DNA of 9,642 nt from Candidatus Aenigmatarchaeota archaeon (GTDB lineage: Archaea > Aenigmatarchaeota > Aenigmatarchaeia > QMZP01 > QMZT01): contig DAOWAL010000038.1 in NCBI GenBank assembly GCA_030634615.1, forward strand, positions 1-9,642, given 5' to 3'. The position numbers and the translations under genes are program-made. Below the pieces are notes generated by a model, which was not told the DNA's origin, searched no databases, and was given only the letters and a program-made list of their open reading frames with translations. Positions 1 to 5,077 of this stretch are shown here, piece by piece. Numbering within the stretch: the stretch's first letter is position 1; each line of letters opens with the position of its first letter.

Positions 1-374
1 CAGAACTCTTTGATGAATATGGTGTCACATACGAACAGATTACATCAGGTGAAAGAAAGGACATGGGAACTCCATTCAGGAACATGACGAGTGATGAAAG
101 GGAAAGAATGGAGTATCTAACATCAGAAATATTTTCATACTTCCTTAGTGAAGTAGTGGAGAACAGGAACCTCACTCAGGAACAAATAGATCAGGTAATT
201 GAGGGTGACATATTCTTAGGTAAAGACGCTGTTAGTGTTGGTCTGATAGATTCAACAGGTACATTAAAAGATGCTAAGGATAAAGCAAAAGAACTTGCTG
301 GAACAGAAAATGTCGAATTCTATACTCTCAAGAAAAAAGGGTTGGGCATTTTTGATCTTATGGGAATGTTCTGA
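1..374 (+). CDS. sppA: Signal peptide peptidase SppA-like (S49), C-terminal part
   Basis: Partial gene entering from the left edge; its frame is open from base 3. S49 peptidases are membrane-anchored serine proteases with a Ser-Lys dyad that cut residual signal peptides and other membrane-embedded peptides. Seen here: ITSGERKDMGTPFRNMT, which matches the S49 block (usually SGxxKDxxSPFRxMT) that carries the general-base lysine; the candidate lysine codon is at 57-59. The following helix (EREYLTSEIFSYF-like), the GDIFLGKDAVSVGLID segment (usually GRVxTGxxAxxxGLVD) and the TLKDAKDKAKELAG tail are also typical. The nucleophile serine would lie upstream of the window. The protein ends in KKKGLGIFDLMGMF, and this tail is repeated at 1373-1417 beyond the HEPN-MNT pair. 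The TGA stop abuts the stop codon of the convergent nucleotidyltransferase gene. Confidence 0.88.
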   Translation, partial: ELFDEYGVTYEQITSGERKDMGTPFRNMTSDERERMEYLTSEIFSYFLSEVVENRNLTQEQIDQVIEGDIFLGKDAVSVGLIDSTGTLKDAKDKAKELAGTENVEFYTLKKKGLGIFDLMGMF

Positions 375-378
375 TCAG
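330..378 (+). repeat. Left copy of the sppA 3'-end direct repeat
   Basis: This 49-bp stretch encodes the last 14 residues of SppA plus the stop and four more bases. It matches 1373-1421 at 41 of 49 positions without gaps, and both copies end in TGATCAG. Confidence 0.85.
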
Positions 379-959
379 TAAAACAATGATTTTGACATCT
401 TAAAATCTATTTTATGTTTTTCAAAAAACTCTTTGAACTCTTCCGATTTTTCTACTGGAGTTTTCAGTACACCACTTCCAATATGTTCACTGTTTGTAAT
501 ATCAAGAAGACCACTTTCTCCCCTTCTCCCGTTCAATGAGTAGTTGAACATAACTTTTTCTGAATTTGTCAGATTTTTCAGATTATATGTGAAAATAGCG
601 TAACTTTTGAAACCGAGCACTTCAGATAATTTTCTCCCCTTTACCAAAAGAAATCCTTCTCCGATTATACCTGCTCCAGCCATGAATGATGGATCAATAA
701 AATCTTTTATGTCCACACATTTGACATCAAATTCATGTTCCAGTTCTTTAAGATGACTTCTCAGTTCCTGTGCAATTTCCAGTTTTTTATTGACACATAA
801 TGGTTCTTTCAAAATAATTGCTATATCTATATCATTCGATTTAATTTTTCCTCTGACAAATGACCCGTAAATACATATATCCCATATTTTCTTACGTTTC
901 TTTGCAAAGTTACTGGAAATTAATTTCAGTTCCGGTAAAACCGATGACCTTTTCAACAT
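375..959 (-). CDS. MNT-family nucleotidyltransferase, second gene of HEPN-MNT pair
   Basis: 194 residues. Minimal nucleotidyltransferase (pol-beta superfamily) proteins pair with HEPN proteins as toxin-antitoxin modules; characterised MntA-type members neutralise their HEPN partner by adding AMP to it. Seen here: GSFVRGKIKSNDIDIAI at about 32-48 (the GSxxxG...DxD signature, acidic pair D43/D45) and a third candidate acidic residue in VKCVDIKDF (D83). Beyond the catalytic fold there is a C-terminal domain of about 80 residues (about 117-188: YAIFTYNLKNL, NYSLNGRRGESGLL, GSGVLKTPVE, EEFKEFFEKHKIDF) that minimal MNTs lack; I recall similar tails in other archaeal nucleotidyltransferases. The ATG at 959 lies 50 bp inside the HEPN gene and no better start exists before the GSF motif, so translation is probably coupled. 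The antitoxin role is inferred from context. Confidence 0.85.
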   Translation of the reverse strand: MLKRSSVLPELKLISSNFAKKRKKIWDICIYGSFVRGKIKSNDIDIAIILKEPLCVNKKLEIAQELRSHLKELEHEFDVKCVDIKDFIDPSFMAGAGIIGEGFLLVKGRKLSEVLGFKSYAIFTYNLKNLTNSEKVMFNYSLNGRRGESGLLDITNSEHIGSGVLKTPVEKSEEFKEFFEKHKIDFKMSKSLFY

Positions 960-1263
960 CTTTTCTCAAAACCTCCGCGTATTCTTCGTCCAGTCTCAAA
1001 CGATAACTTCTCTGGTATATCGGAAAATCCTTATCCATTATTTTGTAAAGAAGTGGATATTTCTTTTCAAGAAGCCTGAATCTTTCGTTGTGATTGCTTG
1101 GAATGAATCCTTCTTTCTCAAGAATAAACAAATCGATTAAGACTGCTATTGCCTTGAAATATAGAGTAACTGCTGAGTTGTATGCCTTGTCTTTCTCCGC
1201 TTCCTTTGCCTTCCCCAGAAATTCATTGGCATTCTCGATCAAAAACGTCTTTCGTTCTTCCAT
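910..1263 (-). CDS. HEPN-domain protein, first gene of HEPN-MNT pair
   Basis: 117 residues from the ATG at 1263. All-helical HEPN architecture: KTFLIENANEFLGKAKEA, then YNSAVTLYFKAIAVLIDLFIL (the helix pair typical of archaeal HEPN, PF05168-like), then an FRLLEKKYPLLYKIM helix and YQRSYRLRLDEEYAEVLRKDVEKVI. HEPN toxins usually carry an Rx4-6H RNase motif in this last segment. Here I see R-L-R-L-D-E-E-Y with no histidine, so RNase activity is uncertain and the protein may be a non-catalytic partner. A TTG at 1281 would add six residues (VILYN in the middle), but the TATA box at 1287-1297 places transcription start near 1266, downstream of the TTG. The ATG at 1263, giving an almost leaderless mRNA, is therefore preferred. 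Expression is probably controlled by the palindromes at 1261-1361. Confidence 0.8.
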   Translation of the reverse strand: MEERKTFLIENANEFLGKAKEAEKDKAYNSAVTLYFKAIAVLIDLFILEKEGFIPSNHNERFRLLEKKYPLLYKIMDKDFPIYQRSYRLRLDEEYAEVLRKDVEKVIGFTGTEINFQ

Positions 1264-1361
1264 GTTATATAATATAACCAATAGATGATATTTAAAGCTT
1301 TTGGTTAGTTAATGTAACCAAAATAGTATAAAAAATTATTTTGGTTATGTGATGTAACCAA
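1261..1361. repeat. Array of three operator-like palindromes at 40-bp spacing
   Basis: Two perfect inverted repeats, TTGGTTA-N7-TAACCAA, lie at 1301-1321 and 1341-1361. They start exactly 40 bp apart and match at 18 of 21 positions including the spacer. A third, degraded copy lies another 40 bp on (1261-1281: CATGTTA-N7-TAACCAA) and covers the HEPN start codon. The 1301 copy extends symmetrically to 1299-1323. Position and symmetry fit binding sites for a dimeric repressor of the HEPN-MNT operon. The binding protein is unknown; autoregulation by the HEPN-MNT complex or control by an unlinked regulator are both possible. Confidence 0.75.
1287..1297 (-). promoter_or_regulatory. TATA box of the HEPN-MNT operon
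   Basis: Read on the minus strand it is CTTTAAATATC, a good archaeal TATA match centred near 1292, about 29 bp upstream of the HEPN ATG (1263). It lies between two operator-like palindromes (1261-1281 and 1301-1321), so a protein on either would compete with TBP/TFB or block the start site. Confidence 0.65.
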
Positions 1362-1372
1362 TTATTGATCAG

Positions 1373-1421
1373 AAGAAAAAAGGACTGGATATTTTCGATC
1401 TCATGGGAATGGTTTGATCAG
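1373..1421 (+). repeat. Right copy of the sppA 3'-end direct repeat (gene remnant)
   Basis: Read in frame it encodes KKKGLDIFDLMGMV and a TGA at 1415-1417, against KKKGLGIFDLMGMF in the intact sppA end. Of eight base differences, four are synonymous and the other four fall in just two codons (Gly to Asp, Phe to Val), the pattern of a sequence that diverged while still coding. No start codon or upstream sppA sequence accompanies it: similarity stops at about 1373, next to the operator array. It is therefore a remnant or an insertion boundary rather than a gene. Confidence 0.8.
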
Positions 1422-1448
1422 CAAATTAACTATTTAGTAGTTGTATCA

Positions 1449-1457
1449 TTTTTAAAT
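1449..1457 (+). promoter_or_regulatory. TATA box for the Tat-lipoprotein gene
   Basis: TTTTTAAAT is centred about 25 bp upstream of the ATG at 1478, with no Shine-Dalgarno sequence in between. This fits a leaderless transcript starting at or near the ATG. Confidence 0.55.
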
Positions 1458-1477
1458 CTTTCTATTAAATATCTAAT

Positions 1478-2083
1478 ATGAATGGACCCAATAAATATTC
1501 CAGAAGAAATTTTTTAGGATACTTAACCATAGGTGCATGTACCGGACTTTATTCCTGTAATCTTGCTTCTGGTCTTGCTAACGCACTTATAGACGTAACT
1601 GATGGTTTACATGAAAAAGAGAGAAGACAAAATGAAAACAATAAAAGACAAAATGAAAAGCAAATTGAAGAAGAATCCAAACCTATTTTCGACGGGATAA
1701 TAGGTGAACATGGAATCGTTTATTTAAAGGGAGGTATTACAAGTGATGAAATGCAAGTTTTCGACCTCTCTGGGCGTGATTCATTAATCGCAGTTATGAT
1801 TGACGCCGATCATGATAACGTTATAGGGAAATCGGGAAAGGGGTACAATGGAGACGTAGATACGTTAATTGAATTTCTTGGACCTGATAAAAAGATAATA
1901 TACACCTGGGATGAGGTTGTTGGCCCAGATGGAAAAATATACAATTCAGACGATAAAAGTCCTGATTCGCGAGGTATGATAATAGAAGCGAGGGAGAAAA
2001 TGAATAAAGTAACACCGTTTTATAAGTCCATGGTCACGGAAATCGAAAAAAAGCTCGAAAAAAAGCTACTTGAGACAACTTAA
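1478..2083 (+). CDS. Putative Tat-exported lipoprotein of unknown function
   Basis: 201 residues; I do not recognise the family. The N-terminus carries a twin-arginine motif, SRRNFLG (R9, R10), then a short hydrophobic stretch and candidate lipobox cysteines at C21 (TIGAC) and C27 (GLYSC), so export in folded form and lipid anchoring outside the membrane are likely. A hydrophilic, probably helical linker follows (about 45-67), containing RQNE twice. The C-terminal domain (about 68-180) has FDGIIGEHGIVYLKGGI, then MIDADHDNVIG with a DxDxDN loop (D109, D111, D113) resembling a calcium-binding turn, and GDVDTLIEFLGPDKKIIYTWDEVVGPDGKIY. The last 20 residues are a charged Lys/Glu helix. The gene sits between the HEPN-MNT cassette and convergent gltX, with its own TATA box. 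Calcium binding is inferred only from spacing. Confidence 0.7.
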   Translation: MNGPNKYSRRNFLGYLTIGACTGLYSCNLASGLANALIDVTDGLHEKERRQNENNKRQNEKQIEEESKPIFDGIIGEHGIVYLKGGITSDEMQVFDLSGRDSLIAVMIDADHDNVIGKSGKGYNGDVDTLIEFLGPDKKIIYTWDEVVGPDGKIYNSDDKSPDSRGMIIEAREKMNKVTPFYKSMVTEIEKKLEKKLLETT

Positions 2084-2087
2084 AATA

Positions 2088-2098
2088 TTGTTTTTATC
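2088..2098 (+). terminator. Possible oligo-T terminator between convergent genes
   Basis: TTGTTTTTATC lies just after the lipoprotein stop codon, in the 23-bp gap before the convergent gltX stop. Archaeal RNA polymerase terminates at T-rich tracts, but this one is short. Confidence 0.3.
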
Positions 2099-2106
2099 AT
2101 CTAACA

Positions 2107-3777
2107 TCACTTGTGTGCTAAATAAATTATAATTTCTTTTTTGTTGTTATTGTCAACCCTGCCAAAACCAATTCTTTCCATCTGTATTATTGTTTCTGTT
2201 TTTAGTGATGCCATTTCAGGTTCGCCGATACCTTCAAGTGTTCCTTCCTTTCCAATAATCTTAACAAGAATATTAGGAAAACTGACCCACTGTATCTTTG
2301 GCATATCCTTTATGAGAAGATCGCCTGTACAACTTGGTTTTTTGCCAAGTGTTATATTGTAAAGCCCCTTGAGCCTGACCAGCTTTCCCTTGAATTTTTC
2401 ATAATCATTTCCGGAAATGCTGATTTTGGAGTGGTCAAGAGGAATTTTCTTTTTACCTCTCTCGGCATGATCGGGATGCAATTGTTCAAATATTTCAAGT
2501 TTTTCGGGCGCATTGCTTATCGAAAGCTCTACAGGATCTGTAGCAACCATGTACCTGTTTGCAATGCTGTCTACGATTTTTCTGTTTTGTGTGTCAAGGT
2601 TTTCCCAGCTGAGTTCAATATCATTTTTGGACAGTCCACACTGCATTGCAAGATTTTTTATGGCATCGGGCCTAAATCCCCTTCTGAGAAGTGCTCTTAT
2701 TGTTGGTAACTTTGGATTATCCCATCCGTCAACTTCACCCTTTGCAATCATTTCCCTGATATCCCTTGTATGGAGTTTCTCACCCGGGAATCTAATCATA
2801 CCAAAGTTTATCACGGTTGGGAATTTCCATCCGAAGAAATCAGATATATCTTTTTGGACAGCTGTGTTATGTTCATGCTCTTTTCCCCTGAATACGTATG
2901 TAACACCGAGTTCATGGTCATCAACTATGCATGCAAAATTGTAAAGAGGCCATGCTGAAATTTTTGTTCCCTTTGTTGGATGAGGTTCTTTGTTTACCCT
3001 GAAAATTGGCGGATCCCTGAGAACAGGATTTGGATTTGTCATGTCACCTTTGAGACGAAGCACGGCAGCTCCTTCTTCAAGATTTCCTGATATCATCGAT
3101 TCCCACAATTCATTATTTTTTGCTAAATCATTTTGTCTGCATGAACAATTCTCTTTTTTCTGTTTCAGCTCTCTGAAACTTTCAGGAGCACATACGCAAA
3201 CATATGCTCTTTCCTTGTCGATCATTTGTTTTGCATATTTGTAGTAAATATTAATTCTGTCTGATTGATGGACTTCTAAATCCCATTTTGTATCCATTTT
3301 TATGAGATCTTCTTTTATCCACTTGTAAGCATCAAGATCAATTTTCTTCGCATCTGTGTCTTCGATTCTGAGTATGAATTTACCTTTGTATTTTTTCGCA
3401 TAAGCATGACTTAGAAATACGGCCCTCATGAACTGACCAATTGAAACAGGTCCTGTAGGAGAAGGTGCAAATCTTGTCACGACTTTACCGTCTTCTGCTC
3501 CTTGCAATTCGGAAAGACCACCTTCCTCTTTTACTTCTTTTTTGAGCAGTTCGGGTGACATTCTTTCAAGTTCGTGTTTTTGTCTGTCCGGCATCATCAT
3601 GTTTACCTGTTTTACGGTTTGCTCGACAAGAGCACGGACCTCTGCTATATTGGATCGCGCTTCTGACGACTGTGAAATGACTTTACCTAAAACAGTTCCA
3701 GGGTTTGCCCTTCCCTTGTAAAATACTGCATTTTGCAGTGTGTATTTTAAAATTAGTTCCCTTAGATCAGCCTTCAT
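2107..3777 (-). CDS. gltX: Glutamyl-tRNA synthetase, archaeal type
   Basis: 556 residues from the ATG at 3777; cytoplasmic class I synthetase that charges glutamate onto tRNA(Glu), and in archaea usually also onto tRNA(Gln). Domains: archaeal N-terminal helical region (1-95, with the KGRANPGTVLGKVI block), Rossmann catalytic half starting VVTRFAPSPTGPVSIGQ (99-115), FILRIEDTDAKK, a zinc site C194-x-C196 ... C211-x-C213, LYNFACIVDDHELGVTYVFRGKEH, GWDNPKLPTIRALLRRGF, then a C-terminal anticodon-binding beta-barrel region. The HIGH signature reads SIGQ and the KMSKS-equivalent reads EKLHTRD; both are degenerate, as in some other archaeal GluRS. An upstream ATG at 3816 would add 13 residues but lies before the TATA box, so 3777 (leaderless) is preferred. 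Confidence 0.95.
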   Translation of the reverse strand: MKADLRELILKYTLQNAVFYKGRANPGTVLGKVISQSSEARSNIAEVRALVEQTVKQVNMMMPDRQKHELERMSPELLKKEVKEEGGLSELQGAEDGKVVTRFAPSPTGPVSIGQFMRAVFLSHAYAKKYKGKFILRIEDTDAKKIDLDAYKWIKEDLIKMDTKWDLEVHQSDRINIYYKYAKQMIDKERAYVCVCAPESFRELKQKKENCSCRQNDLAKNNELWESMISGNLEEGAAVLRLKGDMTNPNPVLRDPPIFRVNKEPHPTKGTKISAWPLYNFACIVDDHELGVTYVFRGKEHEHNTAVQKDISDFFGWKFPTVINFGMIRFPGEKLHTRDIREMIAKGEVDGWDNPKLPTIRALLRRGFRPDAIKNLAMQCGLSKNDIELSWENLDTQNRKIVDSIANRYMVATDPVELSISNAPEKLEIFEQLHPDHAERGKKKIPLDHSKISISGNDYEKFKGKLVRLKGLYNITLGKKPSCTGDLLIKDMPKIQWVSFPNILVKIIGKEGTLEGIGEPEMASLKTETIIQMERIGFGRVDNNNKKEIIIYLAHK

Positions 3778-3797
3778 GAAACATAATTGTGCAGGAG

Positions 3798-3808
3798 AAA
3801 TAAAAATC
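3798..3808 (-). promoter_or_regulatory. TATA box of gltX
   Basis: On the minus strand GATTTTTATTT is centred 26 bp upstream of the ATG at 3777, fixing that start as leaderless. It forms part of a 17-bp sequence repeated exactly at 5064-5080. Confidence 0.5.
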
Positions 3809-3828
3809 AATTTCACTAAAGAGTTCGC

Positions 3829-4986
3829 TTATTTTTCGATTTCGTACTTGTTAATCATGTACCGTAAAGATCTCTTAGGTATTTTAAGTAATTTAGCCGC
3901 GTCGGTTAAATTATTGGTTTGTCTGACAGTATTTTCTATTAAAGATTTTTCAGTTTCTTCAATGAATTTAGTTAAGCTTATACCGAGTTCGCTGAAATCG
4001 TCAGGGCTTATCTGAAAATCTCCGGTCGGGATTTCTATATTATATTTCGGGGTTTCAATTTTCCCAAAAATAACGCCTTTTTCAATTACACTTTTCAGTT
4101 CTCTCACGTTCCCTGGCCATGGGTAATCAGCCAATTTGTCAATATCCGAATCAGAGATTTCAAATGGTCCATGTCCTTTTTTAATATACTTCTCATTATA
4201 CATTCTCAAAAAATACTTAACAAGCAGCGGTATGTCTTCTTTCCTCTCTTTCAGGGGAGGTACTTTGATTTCGACTGTATTTAACCTGTGATAAAGATCT
4301 CTTCTGAATTTTCCTTTGTTGGTCAATACCTCCAGATCCTCATTAGCTGATACGATATGTCTAACATCCACATCTAAAGGTGCTGCTGTACCAAACATGT
4401 TCACTCCATTACCGTCAAAAAATCCTAAAAGCCCATCCTGTGCATCAAGGGGCAAACTATTTACTTGATTGGTGAAAAGGGTACCGCCATCTGCCATTTT
4501 AATTTTTCCATCTCTATTTTCAGCCCCAGTGTATGCCCCTTTACGTGTTCCAGATAGATCAGCATATAAAATATCACAATTTTTAATATAACTGGTAACA
4601 GGTAATTCTACGAAAGGTTTCTTACATCTATTACCATGGAAATGAATTCCTTCGGCTATCATGTTTTTCCCTGTTCCAGTTTCCCCTGTTATCAGAACAA
4701 CGCAATCCTTGTCAAGGATTTTACTCATCATACTTGTCACTTCTTTAAATGATTCGCTGTTTCCTACCATTCCGTATTTTATCTCCTGCCCCTTAAAGTC
4801 TTTAGCTTTCTCTATCAATCGTTCAAAAGAAACGTAATTAAAATGTTTAATTAATTTGTCAATTTCAAAGTTTCGTCCTTCTTCTATCCCTTCCGATAGC
4901 TTCTGTTTAGTGTCATAGCCTTTATTGATAAGATTGAATGCCCATTCCCTTTCAGCCACCAATCGACGATGATAATTATTTTTCAT
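3829..4986 (-). CDS. NtrC-type AAA+ transcriptional regulator with altered Walker B
   Basis: 385 residues from the ATG at 4986. Bacterial enhancer-binding proteins use ATP hydrolysis to remodel sigma-54 RNA polymerase. Seen in order: a 70-residue N-terminal region without a recognisable receiver, PAS or GAF domain; Walker A GETGTGKN (101-108); GAYTGA contact loop (150-155); Walker B segment GGTLFTNQ (167-174), where family members read GGTLFLDE; sensor I region SANEDL; arginine-finger segment FRRDLYHRL; sensor II GNVREL (292-297); and a Fis-like HTH (LTDAAKLLKIPKRSLRYMI, about 361-379). Replacing Asp-Glu by Asn-Gln (codons 4468-4470 and 4465-4467) should permit ATP binding but impair hydrolysis. 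Archaea lack sigma-54, so any role must be different; a bacterial origin by transfer is likely. The ORF could begin at 5013, but the TATA box at 5028-5037 predicts initiation near 5006, favouring 4986 with a weak AAGG site eight bases upstream. Confidence 0.9.
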   Translation of the reverse strand: MKNNYHRRLVAEREWAFNLINKGYDTKQKLSEGIEEGRNFEIDKLIKHFNYVSFERLIEKAKDFKGQEIKYGMVGNSESFKEVTSMMSKILDKDCVVLITGETGTGKNMIAEGIHFHGNRCKKPFVELPVTSYIKNCDILYADLSGTRKGAYTGAENRDGKIKMADGGTLFTNQVNSLPLDAQDGLLGFFDGNGVNMFGTAAPLDVDVRHIVSANEDLEVLTNKGKFRRDLYHRLNTVEIKVPPLKERKEDIPLLVKYFLRMYNEKYIKKGHGPFEISDSDIDKLADYPWPGNVRELKSVIEKGVIFGKIETPKYNIEIPTGDFQISPDDFSELGISLTKFIEETEKSLIENTVRQTNNLTDAAKLLKIPKRSLRYMINKYEIEK

Positions 4987-5026
4987 GACGAAAACCTTAG
5001 TTTTTATTATCATACGATGACGAAAA
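4985..5026 (+). repeat. Paired direct repeat ATGACGAAAA flanking the regulator's start
   Basis: ATGACGAAAA occurs at 4985-4994 and 5017-5026, exactly 32 bp apart, about three helical turns. One copy overlaps the regulator's start codon and the other lies between its TATA box and the predicted transcription start. Possibly a binding site for autoregulation; the binding protein is not known. Confidence 0.45.
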
Positions 5027-5027
5027 A

Positions 5028-5037
5028 ATATTTAAAG
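5028..5037 (-). promoter_or_regulatory. TATA box of the AAA+ regulator gene
   Basis: On the minus strand CTTTAAATAT is centred near 5032, predicting transcription start around 5006 and a leader of about 20 nt before the ATG at 4986. A copy of the ATGACGAAAA repeat (5017-5026) lies just inside it. Confidence 0.55.
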
Positions 5038-5077
5038 GGTATGTTATCATGAAGATGGAACTTAGGAGAAATAAAAA

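Noticed and set aside
1264..1281. TTG at 1281 as the HEPN start, giving six more residues
   Set aside because: The TATA box at 1287-1297 puts transcription start at about 1266, so the TTG would not be in the mRNA, and it lies in the degraded operator copy.
1261..1361. Palindromes read as a small CRISPR array
   Set aside because: The repeats are short inverted repeats with 19-bp gaps of promoter sequence; there are no unique spacers of CRISPR length and no cas genes.
2513..2944. Plus-strand open frames of 70-140 codons opposite gltX
   Set aside because: They are antisense shadows of a well-supported synthetase gene, with no promoter or ribosome site and no recognisable domain.
3778..3816. 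Upstream ATG at 3816 for gltX, adding 13 residues
   Set aside because: It would lie upstream of the TATA box that sits 26 bp before the ATG at 3777, and archaeal GluRS proteins usually begin near the latter.
3829..4986. Calling the AAA+ protein an active sigma-54 activator
   Set aside because: Archaea have no sigma-54 and the Walker B acidic residues are missing, so the usual function cannot be assumed.
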